Assembly: GCF_001664485.1 (NCBI RefSeq)
Contig: NZ_CP013630.1
Span: 871,001-935,000 of the forward strand
DNA from: Rhizobium sp. N324
Lineage (GTDB): Bacteria > Pseudomonadota > Alphaproteobacteria > Rhizobiales > Rhizobiaceae
Reading direction: 5' to 3'
DNA length: 64,000 nt
The notes under the pieces are model-generated. The model saw only the letters and a program-made list of their open reading frames with translations, was not told where the DNA came from and made no database searches. Of the stretch, positions 10,158-18,696 are shown piece after piece (position 1 is the first letter of the stretch; each line of letters begins with the position of its first letter). The translations under genes and the position numbers were made by a program.

Positions 10158-10957
10158 ACACCAAGCAAATCATTCCCTCCGACGAGGAACTGACCGCCTT
10201 CATTGATGGCGAACTGACGGCCGAAGAGGCCGCGCGCATCGAGACCATGGTGAATGAAGACGAGAGCGTCGCCGAACGGCTGGAATTCCTGTCGCGCGCC
10301 AGCCTGCCCTTCGAGCAGGCCTTCGCTCCGCTGCTGTCGCAGGCCCCTCGCGAAAAACTGGAAGCAATGCTCGCCGCCATCCCGGTGGGTGAGGTCGCGA
10401 GATCCGGCTCCGCACCGGCCCTCGTCAGCCGCCGCCGTCTTCTTGGCGCGCTCGCCGCCTCGCTCATCGCCGGCATCGCCATAGACCGCGCCGTCCTCGG
10501 CATCGGCAAAGGCTTTTCGCCGAAGGATGAAAACAGCGAATGGCGCGCCGTGGTCGCCGACTATATCTCGCTCTATACGCCGGAGACGCTGGCCGGCCCG
10601 GCGCCGGAAAGAGACGTCCAGGCTGCTCAACTCGCAAGCCTCGACGAAAAGCTCGGCCTGTCGCTTTCCCCCGAAGCCGTCGCCCTTCCGGGCATCGATT
10701 TCAAACGCGCTCTGCTCCTGCAATATGACGGCAAACCGCTTGCTCAGATCGCCTATCTCGACCCCGAAACCGGCCCGATGGCACTGTGCATCGTCCGTTC
10801 CGATGGAGGCCCCAAAGCGCCGGACCTCGAAAGCCGCAAGGGCATGAACGTCGTCTACTGGTTGAACGGAACGCACGCCTTCATGCTGATCGGCCACGCG
10901 GCAGCAGACAGGATGACGGCGATTGCGGATGAGCTGCGCGGCAAGGTGGATGCGTAA
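10154..10957 (+). CDS. Membrane anti-sigma factor partner of the ECF sigma
   Basis: A 267-aa protein. The N-terminal cytoplasmic domain (DEELTAFIDGELTAEEAARI, about 10-29) is the usual anti-sigma fold, a single hydrophobic segment follows at about 95-115 (LLGALAASLIAGIAI), and the remaining 150 residues should be periplasmic. The HxxxCxxC zinc motif of ZAS anti-sigma factors is absent, so it is not a simple thiol-redox switch. It is translationally coupled to the sigma gene. The twin arginines before the membrane segment (SRRRLLGALA) resemble a Tat signal but fit a membrane anchor as well. Confidence 0.82.
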   Translation: MNTKQIIPSDEELTAFIDGELTAEEAARIETMVNEDESVAERLEFLSRASLPFEQAFAPLLSQAPREKLEAMLAAIPVGEVARSGSAPALVSRRRLLGALAASLIAGIAIDRAVLGIGKGFSPKDENSEWRAVVADYISLYTPETLAGPAPERDVQAAQLASLDEKLGLSLSPEAVALPGIDFKRALLLQYDGKPLAQIAYLDPETGPMALCIVRSDGGPKAPDLESRKGMNVVYWLNGTHAFMLIGHAAADRMTAIADELRGKVDA

Positions 10958-10997
10958 GCGGTATCTTACGCGCGGTTGGCGGCAACGGGCTGGTGGG

Positions 10998-12977
10998 TTA
11001 GTGAAGGCGAGCGCGATTTTGAAACGGCAGGCTGGACCATAAATTCAGAAACGCTGATATGTCGGCTTCACGCATCGGCCGCGAATAGAAATATCCCTGG
11101 ATCAGGAAACCGCCGAGCTCTCTGAGGGCTGTCACCTCTTCCTGCGTTTCGACACCTTCGATGACGCAGTCGAGACCCATGTCGCGACCGAGCGCCAGCA
11201 GCGATTTGACGATCTTGTAGCTGGCCGGCTTCCGATGCAGGTCGGTCACGAAAGTGCGGTCGATCTTGATCTTGGTGAGCGGCAGGGCATGAAGCCGCGA
11301 AAGGCTCGAATAGCCGATCCCGAAATCGTCAAGCGATATGCCGCAGCCGAGCGCCTTCAAGGTGGTGATCGCGCTTTGAATTTGACCGAAATCGGCAGCG
11401 AAGGCTGTCTCGGTAATCTCGAGATCGAGACGTTTGGGATCGAAACGGCTGGCGTGGATAATGCTGATGATATGCAGCAAGCCTTCCGGCGAGGTCAGGT
11501 CCTGCGCCGACAAATTGAAGGAAAGACGAATGCCGGCCGGCCAATTGGCCGCGACAGTGAGGGCTTTTTCGAGAAGCGGTCGCGTCAGGCGATTGATGAA
11601 GCCCGCCCTTTCGGCGACAGGAACGAACTGGACCGGCGAGACGCTTCCAAGCACCGGGCTCGTCCAGCGCGCCAGCGCCTCGAAGCCGATCGTTTCGTCC
11701 AACCGCACATCGACGATCGGTTGAAACACGACGCTCAGTTCCTCCTGCAGATCAGCCATCTGCAGCACCTGTTCGATCCGTGCATCGCGGCGGATTTCCG
11801 CATCGTGGTCCGACGAGAAGAGAACGGCTTTGCCGCGTTTGCTCCGCTTGCCGTGATAGAGCGCGTAATCGGCACGCTCGAAAAGATCGGCCGCGCTCCC
11901 GGCGTTATCGGGATATACCGCAAAGCCGATGGAGCACGAAATTTGGACGGCGGCTTCGGCAAAAATGAATGGCACCCGCAGCGCAATACACAGGCTTTCT
12001 CCGAGGGCGAGCAGTTCGGGCTCACTCGAAGGTCTTGAAATGATCAGCGCGAATTCATCGCCGCCAAGCCTCGCGAGATGGATATTCTGAGCGCAGAGCC
12101 CGGCCAGACGCTGGCCGACCTCGTAGAGCAGTTTGTCGCCGATGCCGTGGCCATAGAGGTCGTTGACCGGCTTGAAGCCATCGAGATCGATGATGCCGAC
12201 CGCAAGGCTTTGCCCACTGGCCTCTGCTTCGCTGAATGCTTCCCCGAGATGGGAGAAGAACGCGCGGCGATTGGGAAGCTCGGTGAGGCTGTCGAGATTG
12301 GCGAGGCGAAAGTTCTCGTTGCTGAGCGCCTCGGTCTCTATCTTCGCCTCGATCAGCCGGGTGAAATCCCGGTACTGAATGAGAAGGGTGATCAGCATAG
12401 TGCCGGAAACAAGACCGGTATTGATGGCGATGGCAATGAAGACGGCATTGCCCGACAGGGCGAAAAAGATGAAGAACACGCCGTTGACGATAGCAGCGAC
12501 GGTAAAGGCTGCCGGGCGCAGATGCATCAGGCAGAAAATGACGCCGATAACGGTAATCGCCATGTAGAAGGCCACGTGGCTCTTGGCATAGGCGTCGCCG
12601 TAAGGAAACAACAGCAGAGCCCAGCCGGTGAAGGCGACGGCAATAATACTGGCGAGGCGATTGGTGCGCGAGAGCGCCCGCGCGGCGACCTCATGGGTTG
12701 GCGTAACCCGCAGGGAGCGCGACCAGGCCATGAGGCGAACCGCGCAGACCAATGTCAGCACGATCGGGATATAGACGGCCAACCAGGTTGGCGCGACCGA
12801 CATATGGGTCGCCGCCAGCACCCATGTATTGGTCAGCAGGATCACATACATGAGCGGCAGCTGATAGGAAAAGGCCCGGTATTGCGCCTTGAGCAATTCC
12901 GGCCTGTCCAGAGGTATGGACATGAATGCCCGAACCTTCGCGAGCCTGCTCGTCGACGGGATCGGATCTACTTTCAT
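10998..12977 (-). CDS. Membrane GGDEF-EAL cyclic-di-GMP signalling protein
   Basis: A 659-aa protein with about six transmembrane helices (residues 38-200), a GGDEF diguanylate cyclase domain (intact GGDEF at about 305-309) and a C-terminal EAL phosphodiesterase domain (EAL at about 433-435). The residues before GGDEF do not form the RxxD inhibitory site. Both catalytic signatures look intact, so it could make or break c-di-GMP; the net direction cannot be told from sequence. The membrane part may sense a signal but matches no named sensor I recognise. It is convergent with the anti-sigma gene. Confidence 0.9.
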   Translation of the reverse strand: MKVDPIPSTSRLAKVRAFMSIPLDRPELLKAQYRAFSYQLPLMYVILLTNTWVLAATHMSVAPTWLAVYIPIVLTLVCAVRLMAWSRSLRVTPTHEVAARALSRTNRLASIIAVAFTGWALLLFPYGDAYAKSHVAFYMAITVIGVIFCLMHLRPAAFTVAAIVNGVFFIFFALSGNAVFIAIAINTGLVSGTMLITLLIQYRDFTRLIEAKIETEALSNENFRLANLDSLTELPNRRAFFSHLGEAFSEAEASGQSLAVGIIDLDGFKPVNDLYGHGIGDKLLYEVGQRLAGLCAQNIHLARLGGDEFALIISRPSSEPELLALGESLCIALRVPFIFAEAAVQISCSIGFAVYPDNAGSAADLFERADYALYHGKRSKRGKAVLFSSDHDAEIRRDARIEQVLQMADLQEELSVVFQPIVDVRLDETIGFEALARWTSPVLGSVSPVQFVPVAERAGFINRLTRPLLEKALTVAANWPAGIRLSFNLSAQDLTSPEGLLHIISIIHASRFDPKRLDLEITETAFAADFGQIQSAITTLKALGCGISLDDFGIGYSSLSRLHALPLTKIKIDRTFVTDLHRKPASYKIVKSLLALGRDMGLDCVIEGVETQEEVTALRELGGFLIQGYFYSRPMREADISAFLNLWSSLPFQNRARLH

Positions 12978-13598
12978 GTTTTCGCGCTTTGCTCGACGTT
13001 TGTGTAAGCCATGGTGTCCTTTGACCAGCCTGCTACGACGGTCCCCATCGGCCTTGGGATCATTGTTTGAAAAGATACAATCGAGTCATTCGATTGCATT
13101 CGGGCCTCTCGACAGACCGATCAGCTGTGCCGCCGACGTAAGTTCCGGGCACAGGCAGCCAGTTGGGCGTTTGGATTTCCACGACCAAACTAAGCATCCA
13201 ATGCGTTAACGCTTCTGCACCGCAAGCCGATTGCGTGCGGGATTATTCGCAAAGTGGATATTCAGTTCGCGAGGCGGCTCGATGCCGCGTAAGGGCAGGA
13301 ATGTCGTCCGCCGGTCGAGCGCGATGCACCGCGCCGATGCTGATCGGCCGCATCCCGTCTAGCCGGGTGCAGGAGCAGGCGGAGAGCGTTCGGAGCAAGC
13401 TTTCAGCCCAACTTTCCTCTTCCGTCGCCGCTCTGGATGTCATGATTTGCATTTGCTGCGGCGATAGAATATTGGCCCTCGAGCCTCGACCTTCATCCTG
13501 CCATGAAGTGGTACCGGTCTGACCAGGTCGCTCTCAACACAGCGATGCTTGTGCGGTCATAAGTGCCTGCTCTCCATTAAGTGATCCGGGATGAAATC
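12978..13598. other. 621-base gap with no recognised gene
   Basis: This stretch separates the housekeeping-like left part from the polysaccharide region. Several short frames are open, the longest about 119 codons at 13163-13522, but none has a recognisable domain, a good ribosome-binding site or rhizobial codon bias. The phrase SGYSVREAARC in that frame is faintly like a transposase OrfA helix-turn-helix, which is too little to call. It may be the scarred left edge of the island. Confidence 0.4.
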
Positions 13599-14681
13599 AT
13601 GAATTCAAGAGTCAAAAGGCTTTTATTTTTCTGCATACTTCCACTGGTCGTTTTTTGTCTTGTTCTCGGGTGGGTTTATAGCGGGGCACCGGGGCTCCCC
13701 AAACCCAGTTTGAAGCGGGTCGCCGTTGCCGATTGGCCGCCGCGCGATTCGGCTGGAGAATTCGTGTATCACAACAAGCTTTGGCTCTTGGGGGGCTGGA
13801 AAACAAAGCCGACAGAGTTGCTTCGGGATGTCTGGAATTCAGCCGATGGCGTCAAGTGGGATCTAGTCCAGTCGGAGCTACCTTTCTATTATACCGACCT
13901 ACCGATGACGATCGTTTTCAAGGACCGAATGTGGGTACTGGGCGGCACCACACTCTCGGATCCGGAGCACCCGGCCACGAATTCAGTGTGGAACTCCGAT
14001 GATGGAATCCACTGGAGCAACGTGCAAGCAGCGGCTTCATGGAGCCCAAGAACAGCCACGCCAATTGTCACGCTAAATGGCAAGCTGTGGATTCTTGGGG
14101 GCCTCGAGTGGGTTGATGGCAAGCAGACCCTTAAGAACGACGTGTGGAGCTCCAGCGATGGTATCAATTGGACCAAGGTGACCGAGCACGCGGCATGGCA
14201 GCCGCGAGCGTATCACGCAGCGGTCGCTTATCACGGAAAACTATGGGTTCTTGGAGGCGGGTCGTATCACCCAGACTACATCGCCCTGAACGATGTCTGG
14301 AATTCTGAAGATGGTCTCCATTGGAAAAAAGTTTCCGATGCGCCGTGGAGCGGGCGGATCTGGTTCTCGGCGGCAGAGTATCGAGACCGTATGTGGGTCA
14401 TTGGTGGCTGGAGTAAAAGCACGCTGAACGTCGGCGGAATTTGGTTCACGGACAACGGCATTGATTGGACGCGATTGCCTTTATCTGACAGCTGGCGACC
14501 AAGGCATGAACAATCGACCTATGTCGTGGGCGATAAGATGATCATCGCTGCTGGGCATGCCGACCCAATCACAAATGAGGTGTGGGAGTTGAAAGTTCCT
14601 CCGTTATGGTTGAAATTTGATCGCCTCGTCCATCAGGTGCTGCCTTTTGTGAACGGGCGGACGGATGGCAGGGCAGACTAG
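13599..14681 (+). CDS. Membrane-anchored Kelch-type beta-propeller protein
   Basis: A 360-aa protein with an uncleaved-looking N-terminal membrane anchor (about 5-28) and then six repeats of roughly 50 residues. Each repeat has a K/R-xx-(L/M)W-(V/I)(L/I)GG strand followed by an NDVW-S-DGxxW turn, for example GKLWVLGGG and NDVWNSEDGLHWKKV. This is a Kelch/galactose-oxidase-like propeller facing the periplasm. No catalytic residues were recognised; a binding role is likely. The ATG at 13599 was chosen over the GTG at 13581 because it gives a compact positively charged start before the helix. The gene is A/T-richer than the left flank and stands alone at the edge of the polysaccharide cluster. 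Confidence 0.72.
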   Translation: MNSRVKRLLFFCILPLVVFCLVLGWVYSGAPGLPKPSLKRVAVADWPPRDSAGEFVYHNKLWLLGGWKTKPTELLRDVWNSADGVKWDLVQSELPFYYTDLPMTIVFKDRMWVLGGTTLSDPEHPATNSVWNSDDGIHWSNVQAAASWSPRTATPIVTLNGKLWILGGLEWVDGKQTLKNDVWSSSDGINWTKVTEHAAWQPRAYHAAVAYHGKLWVLGGGSYHPDYIALNDVWNSEDGLHWKKVSDAPWSGRIWFSAAEYRDRMWVIGGWSKSTLNVGGIWFTDNGIDWTRLPLSDSWRPRHEQSTYVVGDKMIIAAGHADPITNEVWELKVPPLWLKFDRLVHQVLPFVNGRTDGRAD

Positions 14682-14981
14682 CCCCGATAGTGGTCGTTAA
14701 AGACCAACCTGATGCATCAAGCCCTTGCAGATCCGCGGTCGACATTGTGTCTACCGTGGGTAGTCGATAGGAACGAACTGGATGTGCTTCTTGGCGCGAC
14801 GAATATGATCTCAACATTTCGTCCCAAAATCATGCTTGAGTTGGCTCCCTACGTGTATTCGGAAAACCAGAGAAATTCGATCGAATTTTGAGCATCACAG
14901 TTCGGTCGATCGAGTTGAAGAAGTTGCTGCCGCAGAGCCTGGAATTGGTCTGTAAGGCAATTCCAGAAGGTGGAGGCATGA
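14682..14981. other. 300-base gap with no clear gene
   Basis: No complete gene or terminator was recognised. A frame across 14890-15045 reads through LKKLLPQSLELVCKAIPEGG and stops inside the next gene; it has the look of a gene tail but no start and no family I can name. GGAGG at 14972-14976 is the ribosome-binding site for the next gene. Confidence 0.35.
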
Positions 14982-16559
14982 ATGTTCTCGCAGAACCGAA
15001 TGACAAGCGGCCTGATAATCAAGGTGGATCGATTGTCGCGAGTTGAGTTGTTCACTTACCCTCTCATTATTTGTATCCATGCCTATGCCTTAGTAGTCTT
15101 CGGGGCGACGTATTGGATCGATTCACGCGACTATATATCATTGGCCACTGCCATGTCTTCGCCTAGCGGATTGCAGCTATTTTACCAAACAACAGGTCAA
15201 TGGATATTTAGCCATCTCGGGCCTGGCGTGCCGGGAGCCTGGCTCTTGCTCAGCGAGTTGCCGGTCTCCTGGCAATGGCCGGCGCTCGCAATATTCCAGC
15301 ACATGGTGGCTGCAGGGGCGCTCATTTTCGCATTTCGGACGGTTTATCGCCTTTGGCCATCGCCCGTGCACATGATTTTTGTCCTATTGCTGTTACTGCT
15401 GCCAGCGTATCAGGCATTTCATAATTCACTTCTGACCGAATCGTGCACTTCATCTTTCGTTCTGATTGGTTTTTCGTGTTGTTTAAGGATAGCGCGGGGG
15501 AATCGGTCTGTCGGTAGTTGTGTTGTTGTGGCGCTTATAGTGATCGGGTGCGTGACCCAGTTTAGAAGTTACTGGGGAGCTATAGTCGCGTTAATGTTAT
15601 TCTACGCACTTATTTCCCGGGCATTTCTTATTTCTAGATGGATGGTTGTCCTTTTCGCTGTGTCGGCTAGCTCGGTCCTAGCGTTTCCGACATACAGATA
15701 TCTGCAGGACGGACAATTTTTTCTGCCAGCGGGCGGTATCAACCTTCTAATATCGGCGTCGCAGGCTAATCCGCACCCCTCGTCGACAGTGAATACGCTC
15801 CTTAACGTGGCAGGGTTTCCGGATACTTTGACGTATAGCGGTATCACAATGTCCGACGCGCTATTAATCGCTGAAAAGTGGAGAGCTGAAGGACGCTCCA
15901 ATAGCGAGATCAACGAAAAGGCAGAGGAACTCGCCAGTGCGCTACGCTCGGATGGGGCGAGTGTTCAATTGAACCGGTTCTTATATGGCATGGCCTCAAT
16001 CGGAGCGATCTTGCCGTCGGCGGTAGTTCCGCAAACGCATGAAGTCTTTCCGGGATACTCTCCCAGGAATTTTCTCGATCATCTTTACGGCTATTATCGT
16101 TGGCAAAGCTGGGCATCATCGGAGGACTATCGGTCTGGATTCGACCGTTTTTTTGGACCGCAAGCAGCCTCAGACGCGGCAGTTTTTCCGTTCGCGGTTC
16201 TATCAAACGCTAAGATCTATGCAGCATTCAATCCGTACATTTCGACCTTCGGAGTGGCGCTTCGTGACCCAATAAAGATAGGTGTTCTGCCGCCCGACCT
16301 TTGGCTTTTGTTGGCTTTGCTGGCTGCTGCATTTTTGACGGTACAAGCAAAGGAGGTAACAATATTGCTTCTTTGTTCGTTGGCGCCAGCCTTTGCTGTC
16401 GCGTATGCGTTTCCTCTCGGAAACCCACGCTACTCAGTACCATTGCTTCCATTATATTTTTTCGTCATTTCGATTGGGGCGGCTCACCTCATCGCACGGT
16501 CGCGACTTTCGAGAGTCCATCAAAGGAGAGCCGCAAAAATATCATCCCATGTAAACTAG
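14982..16559 (+). CDS. Polytopic membrane protein, possibly a GT-C type glycosyltransferase
   Basis: A 525-aa protein with about ten to twelve hydrophobic helices. The first loop holds an acidic pair (WIDSRDYISLA, about residues 45-55) placed where GT-C lipid-linked-sugar glycosyltransferases carry their catalytic acid, and a large hydrophilic region of about 150 residues sits between helices at about 255-405. These suggest an ArnT/PMT-like enzyme or a polymer-modifying membrane enzyme, but no family motif is decisive. The ATG follows GGAGG by 5 bases. It is A/T-rich, with codon use unlike the window's housekeeping genes, and lies upstream of the O-antigen operon without overlapping it. Confidence 0.5.
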   Translation: MFSQNRMTSGLIIKVDRLSRVELFTYPLIICIHAYALVVFGATYWIDSRDYISLATAMSSPSGLQLFYQTTGQWIFSHLGPGVPGAWLLLSELPVSWQWPALAIFQHMVAAGALIFAFRTVYRLWPSPVHMIFVLLLLLLPAYQAFHNSLLTESCTSSFVLIGFSCCLRIARGNRSVGSCVVVALIVIGCVTQFRSYWGAIVALMLFYALISRAFLISRWMVVLFAVSASSVLAFPTYRYLQDGQFFLPAGGINLLISASQANPHPSSTVNTLLNVAGFPDTLTYSGITMSDALLIAEKWRAEGRSNSEINEKAEELASALRSDGASVQLNRFLYGMASIGAILPSAVVPQTHEVFPGYSPRNFLDHLYGYYRWQSWASSEDYRSGFDRFFGPQAASDAAVFPFAVLSNAKIYAAFNPYISTFGVALRDPIKIGVLPPDLWLLLALLAAAFLTVQAKEVTILLLCSLAPAFAVAYAFPLGNPRYSVPLLPLYFFVISIGAAHLIARSRLSRVHQRRAAKISSHVN

Positions 16560-16769
16560 CGCTTTCAATTCCACCCCGTGTCAGCGTGGCGGCGTGAGTT
16601 TGGAAAACTAAGAGTACGTGGGTTTGCTGCCAGTGATGAAGATTGACTTTTTTGGCGAGAACACCCAATGAGGCCTAATCATTCCTGTCCGCGCGAGTCC
16701 CACATGGCAATTGTGCGGTCGCCGATAAAACCGGGTGCCTCCGGTCATGCCACGGGTGCACAAGCAAAT

Positions 16770-16937
16770 ATGAGAAGTCTTCCAAAAAAAATCATTGCTG
16801 GCCATACCGGTATGGTGGGTTCGGCCGTTGAACGACGCTTGATCGCGGAAGGGTGTCCGGCTAGCTCAGGGGATGTCAATGTGAACCGCCAAATTATTTT
16901 GGGCGGCGGATACTGTCGCGCGGGGAGAAGCTCTTGA
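16770..16937 (+). pseudogene. Remnant of a GDP-L-fucose synthase (fcl/wcaG) 5' end
   Basis: About 25 codons (KKIIAGHTGMVGSAVERRL and the next few) match the N-terminal Rossmann segment of GDP-fucose synthases, including the intact fcl gene at 35396 in this window (KKIWVAGHRGMVGSALVRRL). Similarity then fades, with a possible trace of the IILAAAKVGG strand (IILGGG), and the frame stops at 16937. The rest of the enzyme is absent. At the base level it is well diverged from the local fcl gene, so it is not a recent copy. The surrounding 374 bases (16560-16933) hold nothing else recognisable. Confidence 0.65.
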
Positions 16938-17998
16938 TAAAATTCGCTATTGTTGGATGCGGACGCATTGCTAAAAGACATTCCGAACTGTTGGGCTTGT
17001 CACAGATAACCGGGGCGTCGCTAGTCGCAGTTTGTGACGTAGTGGAAGAAAGGGCAAAGGAGTTCGGAGAAAGATTCGGCGTTCCTCACTATCAGTCCAT
17101 CGACGAAATGCTCCAGAACACGGACGCCGATGTCGTATCGATATTGACGCCAAGTGGCATGCATGCAGAGCACGTCATAACTGCTGCAAAATATAAACGG
17201 CACATCGTGGTTGAAAAGCCAATGGCGCTGACTTTGACCGACGCTGAAGCGATGATCAAGGCGTGTGATGACAACAACATTCGCCTTTTTGTCGTCAAAC
17301 AAAACCGGTTTAACGTCCCGGTCCTGAAAGCGCGCGAAGCTCTTGATGCGGGCCGCTTCGGAAAGCTCGTGCTCGGGACGGTTAGGGTACGATGGTGCCG
17401 CGATCAGAGTTACTATGATCAGGATAACTGGCGCGGTACCTGGCAATATGACGGCGGTGTTCTTGCCAATCAGGCAAGTCATCATATCGACATGTTAACT
17501 TGGTTCATGGGTGATGTCGAAAGTGTTCACGCGCGCGCGGCGACAGCGTTGGTGGATATCGAGGCGGAAGACACTGCCGTAGCCACACTGAAGTTCCGCA
17601 ACGGTGCTCTCGGCATTATAGAAGCCACCGCAGCAACGCGACCCAAGGACATTGAAGGATCGATTTCGATACTTGGTGCTGGGGGCTCTGTTGAGATTGC
17701 GGGCTTTGCGGTGAACAAGATCCGCACCTGGCAGTTCGGCGACCATGACTTAGGCGATGAGCAAGTTATGGAGAAGTACTCTGTTAATCCTCCGAACGTT
17801 TATGGTTTTGGTCATCAGGCTTATTACGAACATGTCGTCGATTGCCTAGTGAACGATACAAAAGCCATCGTGGATGGTCATGAGGGACGTCAGAGTCTTG
17901 AGCTGATCTCCGCACTTTACGAATCAATCGCGTCCAATCAGGAAGTGAAATTGCCTTTGGAAGTGAAACATTCGAAACTGGGACGATCTTCCCAGTGA
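16934..17998 (+). CDS. Gfo/Idh/MocA oxidoreductase, UDP-2-acetamido-2-deoxyglucuronate 3-dehydrogenase (WlbA/WbpB type)
   Basis: A 354-aa NAD-dependent sugar dehydrogenase. The N-terminus carries the Rossmann motif (FAIVGCGRIAKRH, 4-16), then the family EKP motif (VVEKPMALT, about 91-99) and the HHIDMLTWFMG segment with the catalytic histidine region. Together with the next two genes it should oxidise UDP-GlcNAcA at C-3, the first step to UDP-2,3-diacetamido-2,3-dideoxyglucuronate. The start is a TTG: no ATG or GTG lies close enough to preserve the Rossmann strand, and GGAGA sits 7 bases upstream. It overlaps the next gene by four bases (GTGA). The exact subfamily assignment rests on context. 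Confidence 0.82.
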   Translation: MIKFAIVGCGRIAKRHSELLGLSQITGASLVAVCDVVEERAKEFGERFGVPHYQSIDEMLQNTDADVVSILTPSGMHAEHVITAAKYKRHIVVEKPMALTLTDAEAMIKACDDNNIRLFVVKQNRFNVPVLKAREALDAGRFGKLVLGTVRVRWCRDQSYYDQDNWRGTWQYDGGVLANQASHHIDMLTWFMGDVESVHARAATALVDIEAEDTAVATLKFRNGALGIIEATAATRPKDIEGSISILGAGGSVEIAGFAVNKIRTWQFGDHDLGDEQVMEKYSVNPPNVYGFGHQAYYEHVVDCLVNDTKAIVDGHEGRQSLELISALYESIASNQEVKLPLEVKHSKLGRSSQ

Positions 17999-18480
17999 CC
18001 GACGGCTCCCCCACGCTCTGGAAGGCGCAGGTCAGAGACGTCGTTTGCGGCGCTCGGGTAAAAATAGTTGAGCCCGCCAATGTCTATGAATGCGAACTTG
18101 CGGATGATTGTTTCGTCGGTCCGTTCGTCGAAATCCAGAAGGGCGTGAAGATCGGGCCGCGCACAAAGATACAGTCACACAGTTTCATATGCGAACTTGT
18201 GGAGATTGGTGAGGATTGTTTCATCGGACATGGGGTTGTTTTTGTGAACGACCTTTTTTCGGGAGGTGGGCCTGCGCGGGGAAATCGCGCGCTCTGGAAG
18301 GAGACACGGATCGGCAACCGAGTTTCGATCGGCTCAAACGCTACGGTCCTGGCAGTTCGGATATGCGACGATGTCGTCATCGGCGCAGGCGCGGTTGTAA
18401 CCCGGGATATCACCATTTCTGGCACCTATGCCGGCAACCCCGCCCGGCCTTTACCTCGTTCGGCAAGGAATGAGGTTTAG
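17995..18480 (+). CDS. Left-handed beta-helix N-acetyltransferase (WlbB/WbpD type)
   Basis: A 161-aa hexapeptide-repeat acyltransferase. Repeats such as CFVGPFVEIQKGVKIGPRTKI and RIGNRVSIGSNATVLAVRI run through most of the chain and end in the YAGNPARPLPR signature. The length and internal loop (GHGVVFVND) match the WxcM/WbpD group that transfers acetyl from acetyl-CoA to the C-3 amine of UDP-GlcNAc3NA. It starts at a GTG overlapping the upstream dehydrogenase stop. A 216-base gap with no recognised feature separates it from the aminotransferase gene. Confidence 0.82.
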   Translation: MTDGSPTLWKAQVRDVVCGARVKIVEPANVYECELADDCFVGPFVEIQKGVKIGPRTKIQSHSFICELVEIGEDCFIGHGVVFVNDLFSGGGPARGNRALWKETRIGNRVSIGSNATVLAVRICDDVVIGAGAVVTRDITISGTYAGNPARPLPRSARNEV

Positions 18481-18696
18481 GTTTGTTTCGGGAAGATCGT
18501 CGTTGGTGGACAACGTCGGTACATGCCCCAGGCTTTGCAGTTTCTCGCCGTCAGCCCCCGTGGGAAGGGGTGTTGGCCTCAGCCTTTCGCGAAGGGTTGT
18601 TACAGCGTTGAGCCGGGCTGAATTTTATTTTTTGTTGGCGCAAATGGCGGCGCCGGCGCACACGGAAATCATCGCAATTTACCGAGAGCAGGTTTC

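Noticed and set aside
13163..13522. Possible transposase OrfA remnant
   Set aside because: Only a short phrase (SGYSVREAARC) is suggestive; there are no inverted repeats, no OrfB and no ribosome-binding site.
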